NCBI GenBank assembly: GCA_013390605.1
Contig: JACAUB010000001.1
Span: 4,857,906 to 4,921,905 of the forward strand
DNA length: 64,000 nt
Origin: Bacteroidota bacterium
GTDB taxonomy: Bacteria > Bacteroidota > Bacteroidia > Bacteroidales > Cfx3-03
Reading direction: 5' to 3'
The notes below the pieces were generated by a model that searched no databases, was not told the DNA's origin, and was given only the letters and a program-made list of their open reading frames with translations. Below, piece by piece: positions 43,856 to 52,606 of the stretch (positions within the stretch are counted from its first letter, which is position 1; every line of letters begins with the position of its first letter). The position numbers and the translations under genes were made by a program.

Positions 43856-44081
43856 GTTCTTGAAAAAAGGACCTCAATTTCCCTCTCAACAGACAAGTTC
43901 TGATACCCGAGATGCACTATTCATCTCAATGATTTGCGGGTGCAAATTACCAACCCGATTCTTATAATGTAAGCTGCCTAACTCAGGTGGAGTGCTAAAG
44001 GATTCTGTCGAGAATAAATTTTTAACCAACCCCGTCAGGTGCATAGGGAACACCAGCTTACGATGGGCTAAAAAAATAAGA
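43856..44081 (+). ncRNA. Structured leader RNA candidate upstream of the lytic transglycosylase gene
   Basis: The untranslated stretch between the -7 box and the ATG folds by eye into several compact stems: GAGATG/CATCTC (43909-43914 with 43922-43927), ATTTGC/GCAAAT (43932-43937 with 43942-43947), ATTCT/AGAAT around 44002-44015 and GGTG/CACC around 44038-44054. A closing stem GTAAGCTG/CAGCTTAC (43969-43976 with 44054-44061) encloses the last two. The GGGT loop of the second stem can pair with ACCC at 43953-43956, a possible pseudoknot. No known riboswitch family was recognised. The region also reads open in the frame of the gene from 43992, but that extension would precede a good signal sequence. 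Confidence 0.4.
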
Positions 44082-45527
44082 ATGATAAAGAAAATACTGA
44101 CTGGAATTTTGTTTTTAGGAATACTGATTACTTTACTAATAAGTGGATTCTCATGCAATCCTACTGGAGGAGTAATCGCGCTACATGCCCAAAAACATGA
44201 TGATAGTCTACTGGCTCAAATTCAGAACCGGGGAAAACTTATTGCTATTACTTCGTATAATTCTACTAATTATTTTATTCATCAGGGCGAGGCCATCGGT
44301 TATCAATATGAATTATTACACTCTCTGGCAGATAATCTTGGTGTGAATCTGGATATTATTGTTGAAAATGATATCGATAAAGCTGTAGAATTATTACAAA
44401 GTGGAAAAGCTGATATTATTGCCAGAGATTTAACTGTCACAGCCGAACGTTCAAAACTACTTAGCTTTTCAGATCCTATTCATCAAACCCGACAAGTTCT
44501 GGTTCAGCGGAAACCTGCTAACTGGAGAAAACTTACTGATGATGAGATAGATCAACAGATGTTGCGTAACCCAAAACAATTAAAAGGAAAGACAATATTT
44601 GTCCAAAAGGGAACAAGTTATGTTGACCATTTATATGAATTGCAAAAAACGACCGGTGTTAATTTTAAGATAGAAGAAGACCCTGATCATGATGCAGAAG
44701 ATTTAATTGCATCAGTTTCGCACAAAGACGTTGATTATAGTATTTGTGACCAGGAACTTGCAACGATTAATGCTTCACTTTATAAAAATGTTGATATCAA
44801 GACAACCGTAAGTGATCCTCAAAATATTGCATGGGCTGTTCGTAAAGGAAGCAACTCTTTATTAGATGGGGTTAACATCTGGCTTCGCGAATTTAAAAAT
44901 AGTGCGCAGGCTACCATGTTATACGACAAGTACTATAAGAATCCACGGAATATTCAAATTGCGCAGAAACAGCAAGTACGTAAACACAGGAATGTCCTTA
45001 CGCCATTCGACCCTTTAATTAAACGATATAGTAGAAAACTAGGTTGGGACTGGCGTTTATTAGCTTCATTGATTTATGAAGAGTCTCATTTCCAACCAGG
45101 AATAGTATCTTGGGATGGAGCTATGGGGTTAATGCAATTCACACCTTCAACTGCTCACAAACTGGGTGTAAGCTCAAAGTCGTCTATTGCTACTCAACTC
45201 GCTGCTGGAACCCGTTATCTAAAGCAGTTAAATGATAAATTCTCACGCAACGTTAAAGACAAAGAGGAACGAAATAAGTTTGTCCTTGCCTCTTATAATA
45301 TTGGAATAGCTCATGTTTATGATGCACGTCGTTTGGCTGAAAAATATGATAAGAATCCCAACCTATGGTCTGATAATGTAGATTATTACCTTCGGAATAA
45401 ATCCAAACCCGAATTCTACAGAGATACCCTTGCTCGTAATGGTTTTGCTAAAGGCGATCGTACTTGCGATTATGTAGATCGTATTTATAACCGTTATCGG
45501 ACCTATATCGGCAAAGTAGGACGTTAA
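44082..45527 (+). CDS. MltF-like lytic transglycosylase with solute-binding domain
   Basis: 481 residues from the ATG at 44082 (MIKKILTGILFLGILITLLISGFSC), which ends in a possible lipobox Cys. Residues ~45-300 are a family 3 solute-binding-like domain (RGKLIAITSYNSTNYFIHQGEAIGYQYELLHSLA, KADIIARDLTVTAER). Residues ~315-480 are the SLT lytic transglycosylase domain with the catalytic Glu in YEESHFQPG, GAMGLMQFTPSTA and ASYNIGIAHVYDA. It cleaves peptidoglycan with formation of anhydro-muramyl ends at the outer membrane, and the first domain modulates activity. It is preceded by a long structured leader. Confidence 0.92.
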   Translation: MIKKILTGILFLGILITLLISGFSCNPTGGVIALHAQKHDDSLLAQIQNRGKLIAITSYNSTNYFIHQGEAIGYQYELLHSLADNLGVNLDIIVENDIDKAVELLQSGKADIIARDLTVTAERSKLLSFSDPIHQTRQVLVQRKPANWRKLTDDEIDQQMLRNPKQLKGKTIFVQKGTSYVDHLYELQKTTGVNFKIEEDPDHDAEDLIASVSHKDVDYSICDQELATINASLYKNVDIKTTVSDPQNIAWAVRKGSNSLLDGVNIWLREFKNSAQATMLYDKYYKNPRNIQIAQKQQVRKHRNVLTPFDPLIKRYSRKLGWDWRLLASLIYEESHFQPGIVSWDGAMGLMQFTPSTAHKLGVSSKSSIATQLAAGTRYLKQLNDKFSRNVKDKEERNKFVLASYNIGIAHVYDARRLAEKYDKNPNLWSDNVDYYLRNKSKPEFYRDTLARNGFAKGDRTCDYVDRIYNRYRTYIGKVGR

Positions 45528-45567
45528 CTGATTAAAAATATTTGGCTATTCTATAAAGACGATACGA

Positions 45568-46596
45568 TTATTTTTTCAGCCTCAATTCAGTCTTCCAGAT
45601 AGTATAAATTCTACAGGCTTCAGAAATAGTTTCTTCAAAGGATCTATAGTTGAAGCCTGTTTTTTCTGTTAGTTTCTTCCCCGAGTAATAGTGTTGATGT
45701 TTTGAAGTACGGGCAGTCTCTTTTGTGATAATTGGGGTACTATCACTTATAAGGCTTCTTAGTTTTTCTATACGCCACCACGTTGCAAGAACAATATTGG
45801 GTATAGCATAAAGTGGTTTAGGTTTATTCAGATGTAGGGCAATTAACTCAAAAAGCGTTCTGTATGAAAAATTCCCCCCATTAACAATGAATCGTTCGTT
45901 TTCTATATCACTTTCCATCAGAGTGATCATAGAATCAGCTACATCACGAACATCAACGAATCCATTTATACCGTTGCTATAGAACTTCGAAAATCCATCA
46001 ATAGTAGAAATCAGTTTTGAACTTCCCTTTTCGGGGTCACCCATACCTATTATAATAGAGGGATTAACAATAACAGCTTTAAGCCCTTCTTCGATACCTC
46101 TCCAGACTTCACGTTCGCCACCATATTTACTAATGGCATAATTTGAATTCTGACGAGAGGATTTCCAGTTTGTTTTTTCAGTTGTTTCTCCTCCTAGTTC
46201 ATCTCTGCCTAGTGCAGCAATCGAACTAACATGGCATAACTTCTTCACACCTTTTTGCAGACAAGTATTCACTACATTGGCAGTGCCCTCAATGTTTATC
46301 TGCATCATTCTATCTATATCTTTCGGGTCAAAAGAAACGAGGGCAGCACAGTGATAAACGTAGTCTATACCTGTCAATGCATTTTCAAGTGAAAAGATAT
46401 CCATGATGTCACCATCTACCCAACTAATTTTTTTTAATAAACGATTTGGATCAGCATGATTCGTCTTGAATACGTTTTCTACTATTTTGATTGAACTGCC
46501 TGAACGCTTTAATGCACGAATCTCTTGATCTTTTTGTGTAAGTTCGAGAAGCAAATATGCACCTAATAATCCGGTTCCACCTGTTACAAATATCAT
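45568..46596 (-). CDS. NAD-dependent epimerase/dehydratase (extended SDR)
   Basis: 342 residues. Rossmann start is IFVTGGTGLLGAYLLLEL with the TGxxGxxG motif, then DYVYHCAALVSFDP and an active-site Ser-Tyr-Lys set, SSIAALGR with YAISKYGGE. The overall pattern (GVKKLCHVSSIAALG, VIVNPSIIIGMGDPEKGSSKL) resembles dihydroflavonol-4-reductase-like and sugar or sterol SDRs. Substrate unknown. A -7-like box TAGCTTTG lies only 6 nt before the start on the minus strand (46609-46602), so this gene may also have an almost leaderless transcript. It follows the outer-membrane barrel gene at 86 bp. Confidence 0.82.
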   Translation of the reverse strand: MIFVTGGTGLLGAYLLLELTQKDQEIRALKRSGSSIKIVENVFKTNHADPNRLLKKISWVDGDIMDIFSLENALTGIDYVYHCAALVSFDPKDIDRMMQINIEGTANVVNTCLQKGVKKLCHVSSIAALGRDELGGETTEKTNWKSSRQNSNYAISKYGGEREVWRGIEEGLKAVIVNPSIIIGMGDPEKGSSKLISTIDGFSKFYSNGINGFVDVRDVADSMITLMESDIENERFIVNGGNFSYRTLFELIALHLNKPKPLYAIPNIVLATWWRIEKLRSLISDSTPIITKETARTSKHQHYYSGKKLTEKTGFNYRSFEETISEACRIYTIWKTELRLKK

Positions 46597-46682
46597 AGAT
46601 ACAAAGCTAACTTATTTTTTATTTCATATTCAATGATGAGGCGTGTAAATGTTTTACATGTTCCGATAAAAATATCGGTTTA

Positions 46683-47921
46683 TTAGAAACTATATCGTAC
46701 ACTCCCCGTCAGACGAAAAAGTCCAATATCATTACCACTATTGATCTTATATTTTGCATTGGGCTTTCCATAGGCTGCTGCCGTATATTCAGTTTCAATA
46801 CCAAAACATACTTTGTTTGATATAAACCTGATCTGAGGAGATATTCTATAGAGATAAGCAACATCCAGAGCTCTTCCATACGCATTGGCAGGATTGATCG
46901 TCTTATTTGAGCCTTCATTTTTAGCAAATCCTACAAATAAAGCCGGCTGGATACTACCGGTGCTTTTTGAAATTTGTCCCCAGAAAGTAAAATAATTAAT
47001 ATTGGCATATTCTCTATGATCTGTTATTGGGTCTATTGTTGTCACACCATATCCGCCCGGCAGATTTCGATCATATAGATTACCACCGTAAAGCCCCTGT
47101 AAACGATAAAAATAATTTACGGTTTTGATCTGCAAAAATGCTATTCCTGAAAAACTATTTAACGACTCATCTGCTTTGTAACCTTTTGATGTTGACGTGC
47201 GTGGAACGATTCGTTTAAAATCTCCCCCAAAACCCCAAAACAGTGCATCTGTTTTGTATTGAAGTTGCATATCAAAACTGGGGATGGCGCTATTCATCAT
47301 ATAATTTGGTGAAGCATCATTTGGCCCACAGTCAGCATTATCACGTTGTGAAAGAGCAATACCTATCAAACTTATTTTTCCAAAGGTTTGTGTATAGCGA
47401 ATCTGGGGATATCGGGCATGTGTGTGAAAAGGAGCTCCAGTATTGACTGCAATTACATCTGGAAGCATTTCGCTAACTTCAAACGGGTGCCAATATTGTC
47501 CTGCCAATAACGCTGAATGAGGCCAGTTTAACTTAACATATGCATGACGAAGCCTTAACTCATTAAGTCCATTATTTGATGAACCTGTAAAGTCAGACTC
47601 AATAACTCCCGAAATTTTAGCACCGAAAGCATCGGGTGCAGTAAAGGAAGCTGTTAAACGCGAGTTCATTGCATACTGATCAAAAACAGGTATTCCATTA
47701 ATATCCTTACCATTAGGATCTTTCAGTATATTCTTAGGATACAGCATAACACTTACTTCGCGTGAATTCCAACTTTGTCGGCTATCTGCAATGAAGTAAG
47801 CATTGATAAACCCGCTCAACGTTATTCCAAATTTGGATGGACCCGCATTCTGTGCCAATAGAGAAGACGAATTGAATAGTACTACGAATAATAGTAAATA
47901 GGGGATTGCGATTATCTTCAT
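46683..47921 (-). CDS. Outer-membrane beta-barrel protein, porin-like
   Basis: 412 residues from the ATG at 47921 (a TTG at 47936 is less likely). The signal peptide is KIIAIPYLLLFVVLFNSSSLLAQ. The mature protein is rich in alternating strands (GITLSGFINAYFIADSRQ, RLRHAYVKLNWPHSALLAGQYWHPF, IRYTQTFGKISLIGIALSQRD) and ends in an aromatic residue (RLTGSVRYSF), a typical outer-membrane insertion signal. It resembles DcaP-like porins in general form. Substrate unknown. It lies between the epimerase and fcl on the same strand. Confidence 0.75.
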   Translation of the reverse strand: MKIIAIPYLLLFVVLFNSSSLLAQNAGPSKFGITLSGFINAYFIADSRQSWNSREVSVMLYPKNILKDPNGKDINGIPVFDQYAMNSRLTASFTAPDAFGAKISGVIESDFTGSSNNGLNELRLRHAYVKLNWPHSALLAGQYWHPFEVSEMLPDVIAVNTGAPFHTHARYPQIRYTQTFGKISLIGIALSQRDNADCGPNDASPNYMMNSAIPSFDMQLQYKTDALFWGFGGDFKRIVPRTSTSKGYKADESLNSFSGIAFLQIKTVNYFYRLQGLYGGNLYDRNLPGGYGVTTIDPITDHREYANINYFTFWGQISKSTGSIQPALFVGFAKNEGSNKTINPANAYGRALDVAYLYRISPQIRFISNKVCFGIETEYTAAAYGKPNAKYKINSGNDIGLFRLTGSVRYSF

Positions 47922-47987
47922 GAAATGATCTAACAATGTGTTAGTAAAAGGTAAAAAAGGCCAAAATTCAATAAAAAACAGTGTAAA

Positions 47988-49100
47988 TTAGTCAATATTT
48001 CTACCTAAATACCACCCTAACATTTGCTCAATACCCTCCTCAATATCAATATGATGATTCCAACCCAAGGCATGTAGTTTGGAAGGATCTGTCAGTTTTC
48101 TCATCGTTCCATCTGGTTTCGATGCATCAAATACGATAGAACCATTAAAACCAACCTTCTCTTTGATCAATAAGGCCAAATCGTTTATCGAAATTTCTTT
48201 GCCAGTACCAATATTGATATGACAATTTCTTACATCCTTTTCTCCTGAAAGTGCAGCCAGCGCTTTAAAGTCGACCCGTTCCATGATGTAAACACATGCA
48301 TCAGCCATCTCTTCGCTCCATAAAAACTCACGCATAGGTCTACCACTTCCCCATACTTCTACACTTACGTTATTTGCAGGTTGTGCACTTCCGTCTGTTT
48401 TAATGCCAAACTTTCCCAACACCTCAATAATTGAATGTTCATCTGCCGATCCTTCCACACCTGCTATCGGAGATCTGGTTAAATCAGATCTGATGGCATT
48501 CCAGTCACCTTTCTCCAGACAACTACCCAAATACATCTTCCGAATTAGGGCAGGTAACACATGTGATCTCTCCAGATCAAAATTATCATTGGGACCATAT
48601 AGATTTGTCGGCATTACTGCAATAAAATTTGTATCATATTGCAAATTATAACTTTCGCAGAGTTTTAGTCCTGCAATCTTAGCAATAGCATACGGCTCAT
48701 TGGTATATTCAAGAATATTGGTTAATAAGCAATTTTCAGCCATAGGTTGAGCTGCATCTCTGGGATAAATACATGTCGAACCTAGAAACAACAACTTCTT
48801 TACATTATATTTCCATGCGCAGTGAATAATGTTATTCTGAATCATCATATTTTCGTAGATGAAGTCAGCCCGATAGGTACTATTGGCTATAATACCACCC
48901 ACCTTTGCTGCGGCCAGAAAAACATATTCAGGTTGTTCAGTTGCAAAAAAAGCATCTACATCCACTTGGTTTCGAAGATCCAATGACTTCGAAGAGCGAC
49001 CTATCAGATTCGTATATCCTTTATTCTCCAGATTTTTCCAGATAGCAGAACCTACCATTCCATTATGACCCGCTACATATATTTTGGCTAATTTATCCAT
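47988..49100 (-). CDS. fcl: GDP-L-fucose synthase
   Basis: 370 residues. N-terminal nucleotide-binding motif is VAGHNGMVGSAIWKNLE, then FLAAAKVGGI, the active-site YAIAKIAGLKLCESY (Tyr-xxx-Lys) and NLYGPNDNFD. It converts GDP-4-keto-6-deoxymannose to GDP-L-fucose with NADPH, for surface glycans. The length exceeds the ~310-320 aa typical of E. coli-type enzymes because of an insert around IRSDLTRSPIAGVEGSADEHS, which is common in Bacteroidota. It overlaps the gmd stop codon by one base, so the pair is translationally coupled. Confidence 0.95.
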   Translation of the reverse strand: MDKLAKIYVAGHNGMVGSAIWKNLENKGYTNLIGRSSKSLDLRNQVDVDAFFATEQPEYVFLAAAKVGGIIANSTYRADFIYENMMIQNNIIHCAWKYNVKKLLFLGSTCIYPRDAAQPMAENCLLTNILEYTNEPYAIAKIAGLKLCESYNLQYDTNFIAVMPTNLYGPNDNFDLERSHVLPALIRKMYLGSCLEKGDWNAIRSDLTRSPIAGVEGSADEHSIIEVLGKFGIKTDGSAQPANNVSVEVWGSGRPMREFLWSEEMADACVYIMERVDFKALAALSGEKDVRNCHINIGTGKEISINDLALLIKEKVGFNGSIVFDASKPDGTMRKLTDPSKLHALGWNHHIDIEEGIEQMLGWYLGRNID

Positions 49101-50269
49101 TACTCAAAATAATTCATGATTCTATATCCACCATCTTTCAGATAGGCTTCTTTCTTCATCAGCTTAATATCGGCAGTAATCATATCTTCAATTAATCCCG
49201 AAAGATCATATTCTGGTTCCCATCCCAGCACTCTTTTTGCCTTCGAAGGATCTCCAATTAAAAGTTCCACCTCTGTAGGACGGAAGTATTCCTTATCAAT
49301 TGCTATCGTTTCAGATGTCGCACCATTTGTGCCATTAATTCTATTCTTGATATTTACTAGATATTCAGGACCAACTTTTTTGGTAAAGAGCGCTTCATCC
49401 ACACTTACAAGATTACCCTTCTCAGCTATTCCTTCACCTTTGAAATTAACTTCTAGTCCAATCTTGGCAAAAGTCATCCTGATAAATTCACGTACTTCAG
49501 TGGTTATTCCGGTTGCTATAACATAGTCGTCGGCTTGTTCCTGTTGTAAGATAAGATACATTGCTTTGACATAATCTTTGGCATGTCCCCAGTCTCGCTT
49601 AGAAGAAAGATTCCCCAGAAACATATTTGCAGACATCCCTAAAGCGATACGAGCAATTGCGCGTGTAATCTTACGGGTAACGAAAGTCTCCCCACGGATA
49701 GGCGACTCATGATTAAAGAGAATACCGTTGCTGGCATGCATACCATAAGCTTCGCGGTAGTTGACAGTAATCCAATAAGCATAAAGTTTTGCTACAGCAT
49801 AAGGCGAACGGGGATAGAAGGGCGTACGTTCAGTTTGTGGTACTTCCTGAACTAATCCATACAATTCAGAAGTAGAGGCTTGGTATATGCGAGATTTTTT
49901 TGAAAGTCCTAATAACCGAACGGCTTCAAGGATACGTAACATTCCTATTCCATCAGCATTAGCAGTATATTCCGGAGTATCAAAACTTACCTTAACATGG
50001 CTCATTGCGGCCAGATTATATATTTCATCGGGTTGAACTTCCTGAATAATGCGCGTTATGTTCAATGAATCTGTTAAATCACCATAGTGAAGGGTAAAGT
50101 TGCGGTTTTCTACGTGTGGATCCTGATATAGATGATCTATGCGGTCTGTATTAAACTGTGATGCACGTCGTTTAAGACCATGTATTACATATCCCTTTTT
50201 TAATAAAAATTCTGAGAGGTAAGCCCCGTCCTGTCCGGTAACTCCGGTAATAAGCGCAACTTTTGACAT
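49100..50269 (-). CDS. gmd: GDP-mannose 4,6-dehydratase
   Basis: 389 residues. ALITGVTGQDGAYLSEFLLKKGYVIHGLKRRAS is the diagnostic start, followed by LHYGDLTDSLN, NLAAMSHVKVSFDTPEYTA, YQASTSELYG, SPYAVAKLYAYWI (catalytic Tyr-Lys) and NHESPIRGETFVTRKIT. It forms GDP-4-keto-6-deoxymannose from GDP-mannose, the first step of GDP-fucose synthesis. It is the first gene of a minus-strand run with fcl, the barrel protein and the epimerase. The promoter candidate at 50359-50392 overlaps DnaA-box-like repeats. Confidence 0.96.
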   Translation of the reverse strand: MSKVALITGVTGQDGAYLSEFLLKKGYVIHGLKRRASQFNTDRIDHLYQDPHVENRNFTLHYGDLTDSLNITRIIQEVQPDEIYNLAAMSHVKVSFDTPEYTANADGIGMLRILEAVRLLGLSKKSRIYQASTSELYGLVQEVPQTERTPFYPRSPYAVAKLYAYWITVNYREAYGMHASNGILFNHESPIRGETFVTRKITRAIARIALGMSANMFLGNLSSKRDWGHAKDYVKAMYLILQQEQADDYVIATGITTEVREFIRMTFAKIGLEVNFKGEGIAEKGNLVSVDEALFTKKVGPEYLVNIKNRINGTNGATSETIAIDKEYFRPTEVELLIGDPSKAKRVLGWEPEYDLSGLIEDMITADIKLMKKEAYLKDGGYRIMNYFE

Positions 50270-50358
50270 ACTTTATTATTTTATGATTGTTCTAGTATAA
50301 GTTGTTTGTTGTTATTTAATCTGAAATTCTAATAAAATGAAAAAATTAATTTAGCGTT

Positions 50359-50392
50359 CAAAGATACAAATGTTAATGTCATTATCCACAAA
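50359..50392 (-). promoter_or_regulatory. Promoter of the gmd-fcl run
   Basis: On the minus strand TATCTTTG (50366-50359) is a -7 box; TTTG (50392-50389) is 22 nt upstream. The -33 element lies inside the first DnaA-box-like repeat. Confidence 0.45.
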
Positions 50393-50412
50393 CTATCCAC
50401 AAACTATCCTGA
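50382..50412. repeat. Tandem DnaA-box-like repeats, 11-bp period
   Basis: TTATCCACA (50382-50390) is an exact match to the consensus DnaA box. CTATCCACA follows at 50393-50401 and CTATCCTGA at 50404-50412, all in one orientation and 11 bp apart. The gap 50270-50740 holds these repeats, the gmd promoter and the tyrS -7 box. Confidence 0.6.
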
Positions 50413-50710
50413 TCTTATCATGAAATTAGTTCTCTCCAAATGATAAAAAAGTTGCATAACCAATCAGATATCGTTTCCTTTTCTAATTCGAAATAACTGT
50501 TAAGTTTCAATAACTCACTACATGAAGCGATTAGTAATGTGTTTAAAATTAATTAATTGCAATTTTTTAATGATAAGAATAAAACATGCTAAGCATCTGA
50601 AAACCGTGGAGTCAAAAATGATTTATTCAATAGATTTTCAATATCATTTGTTTTCAAATTTAGTTGCTTTATGCTTCATAATTAACTTTCTTAATGAGAG
50701 GGAAAATCTC

Positions 50711-50718
50711 TATTTTTG
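50711..50718 (+). promoter_or_regulatory. -7 box of tyrS
   Basis: TATTTTTG matches TAnnTTTG and lies 22 bp before the ATG at 50741, giving a very short leader. This position excludes the longer in-frame reading from 50522 as the normal start. Confidence 0.5.
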
Positions 50719-50740
50719 CAAAAATAAAATCAATTATTAC

Positions 50741-52021
50741 ATGAATTTCGTTGACGAACTACGCTGGAGAGGGATGATCCATGATATTATGCCCGGAACC
50801 GAAGAGATGCTTAAAGAGGGTATGGGTACTGCATATGTTGGAATCGACCCAACTGCAGACTCGCTTCATATAGGACATCTAGTGAGCATAATGATGCTGA
50901 AACATTTTCAACGTGCAGGTCATAAGCCACTTGCATTGATTGGTGGTGCTACCGGAATGATTGGCGATCCGTCTGGAAAGTCGGAGGAGCGCAACCTCCT
51001 GTCTGAAGAGTCGCTGCGATATAATCAGGAGTGTATTCGTAAACAACTTGTCAGGTTTCTCGATTTTGAAAATGGTACTAATGCTGCTGAGATCGTAAAC
51101 AATTACGACTGGATGAAAGAGTTTAGCTTCCTTCAGTTCCTTCGCGACGTAGGCAAGCATATCACCGTTAATTATATGGTAGCCAAGGATAGTGTTAAAA
51201 AGCGTATGGAAGGCGGCAATGGAATCTCTTTTACCGAGTTTACCTATCAGCTGGTACAAGGTTACGACTTTCTACATCTATATCAGGCCAAAGGATGTCG
51301 TCTGCAGATGGGTGGCTCCGATCAATGGGGAAATATCACTACCGGGACCGAATTGATCCGACGTATAGGTGGTGGTGATGCATTTGCATTGACTTGTCCC
51401 TTGATCACTAAAGCCGATGGTGGTAAATTTGGTAAAACCGAAAAAGGCAATATCTGGCTCGATCCAGAGCGCACTTCACCTTATACTTTCTATCAGTTCT
51501 GGATGAACTGTTCCGACGACGACTCTAAAAAATATATCCGTATTTTCACACTCTTCAGTAAAGAAGAGATCGAAGCAATGGAGATTGAACATGCCGAAGC
51601 ACCCCATCTGAGAATACTTCAGAAAGCATTAGCAAAAGAACTTACCGTACGTGTTCATGGCGAGACCGAATATAACCAGTCACTTGAAGCTTCAGAGATC
51701 CTTTTCGGTAAAGGAACCACCGAGGCCCTAAAGAAGATGGATGAACGCATGCTACTTAATGTATTCGAAGGCGTACCACAATGCGATGTAGCCATAGCCG
51801 AACTTGAGAGCGGAATCAATATTGTAGATCTGGTTGCCGAGAAGACCGATATCTTTCCAAGCAAGGGCGAAGCACGCCGTATGTTAAAAGATGGCGGTAT
51901 ACAAGTGAACAAAGAAAAGGTGAAAGACGATTTCGTTGCCACACACCAACAGTTATTAAATAATCGCTATCTCTTAATTCAAAAAGGTAAAAAGAACTAT
52001 TATCTGGTAAAGTTCTGTTAA
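50741..52021 (+). CDS. tyrS: Tyrosyl-tRNA synthetase
   Basis: 426 residues from the ATG at 50741; the ORF stays open up to 50522 but the extra 73 residues are not part of the family and lie upstream of the -7 box. Class I motifs: HIGH at 43-46 (SLHIGHLVS) and KFGKT at 229-233, the bacterial TyrRS form of KMSKS. ALIGGATGMIGDPSGKSEER and GGSDQWGNITTG are tyrosine-pocket blocks. A C-terminal S4 RNA-binding domain is present (FPSKGEARRMLKDGGIQVNKEKV). Charges tRNA-Tyr in the cytosol. A strong terminator follows. Confidence 0.97.
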   Translation: MNFVDELRWRGMIHDIMPGTEEMLKEGMGTAYVGIDPTADSLHIGHLVSIMMLKHFQRAGHKPLALIGGATGMIGDPSGKSEERNLLSEESLRYNQECIRKQLVRFLDFENGTNAAEIVNNYDWMKEFSFLQFLRDVGKHITVNYMVAKDSVKKRMEGGNGISFTEFTYQLVQGYDFLHLYQAKGCRLQMGGSDQWGNITTGTELIRRIGGGDAFALTCPLITKADGGKFGKTEKGNIWLDPERTSPYTFYQFWMNCSDDDSKKYIRIFTLFSKEEIEAMEIEHAEAPHLRILQKALAKELTVRVHGETEYNQSLEASEILFGKGTTEALKKMDERMLLNVFEGVPQCDVAIAELESGINIVDLVAEKTDIFPSKGEARRMLKDGGIQVNKEKVKDDFVATHQQLLNNRYLLIQKGKKNYYLVKFC

Positions 52022-52039
52022 CAATATTTCTTCAATGTT

Positions 52040-52077
52040 AAAAAGGACCTGTTGTATCATCGGCAGGTCCTTTTTTA
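52040..52077 (+). terminator. Intrinsic terminator of tyrS
   Basis: AAAAAGGACCTG (52040-52051) pairs with CAGGTCCTTTTT (52064-52075) around a 12-nt loop, followed by more T. A classical rho-independent form. Confidence 0.9.
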
Positions 52078-52103
52078 TTTCCCTTTACCCCCTTAATATT
52101 CAT

Positions 52104-52111
52104 TATATTTG
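52104..52111 (+). promoter_or_regulatory. -7 box of the DUF2231 gene
   Basis: TATATTTG matches TAnnTTTG between the tyrS terminator and the ATG at 52155. The -33 element is unclear. Confidence 0.45.
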
Positions 52112-52154
52112 TAGTTGTTCATTATTAGTATTTAAACCTTTTAAACTAGAAGAC

Positions 52155-52586
52155 ATGTTGCCAACAAATCTTGCGCACCCCATGACGGTGCATTTTCCTA
52201 TTGCTCTGCTTCTCGTTGCTTTTCTTTTCGAGCTATTGGCTTTGAGTAGTAAAAGTAATCCGTTATTCTCTAAGATAGGATTCTATCTTCTGCTTACCGG
52301 CACTCTCGGAGCTGTGGCTGCTGTTATCACCGGCAATCTCTTCACAGAAGAGTTTACAGGCCCATTGGGAAGCGTTAAGGAGACACACGAGATGTTTGCT
52401 AATATCACCATGTGGAGTGCTATCATCGCTTCATTACTTCGTATTTTCATCGAGATAAAAAAGAACACCAATACTACATTGAAGTTGATCGCTTTTACCA
52501 CATTACTTATTGCAGTCATTGCTGTTTCAATAACCGGTTATTATGGCGGATCAATGGTATATGATTATATGTTACCGGGTAAATAA
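52155..52586 (+). CDS. DUF2231 membrane protein
   Basis: 143 residues from the ATG at 52155; a reading from 52035 would start inside the tyrS terminator. It begins LAHPMTVHFPIALLLVAFLFELLAL, the diagnostic start of DUF2231 with its HP...HFPIAL motif. It has four membrane helices in all (~14-32, ~45-62, ~84-100, ~108-130). The conserved His residues suggest a haem or redox role, which is inference. The rubrerythrin-like gene follows at 20 bp, so the two are probably cotranscribed and may act together at the membrane. Confidence 0.88.
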   Translation: MLPTNLAHPMTVHFPIALLLVAFLFELLALSSKSNPLFSKIGFYLLLTGTLGAVAAVITGNLFTEEFTGPLGSVKETHEMFANITMWSAIIASLLRIFIEIKKNTNTTLKLIAFTTLLIAVIAVSITGYYGGSMVYDYMLPGK

Positions 52587-52606
52587 TAACCTTTTAATAA
52601 CTCGTA

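Noticed and set aside
43743..43967. Short plus-strand frames between the efflux operon and the MltF-like gene
   Set aside because: They overlap the palindrome, promoter and leader region, share no family features and have no ribosome-binding site.
44026..44061. Resemblance of the CCCGTCAGG...CCAGC stretch to domain IV of signal-recognition-particle RNA
   Set aside because: The GGAA tetraloop and the AGCAGC side of the symmetric loop are missing, and extra stems lie between the 5' and 3' strands. Kept only as an unnamed structured leader.
50522..50740. N-terminal extension of tyrS
   Set aside because: The extra 73 residues are not part of tyrosyl-tRNA synthetases and the -7 box at 50711 lies inside this stretch.
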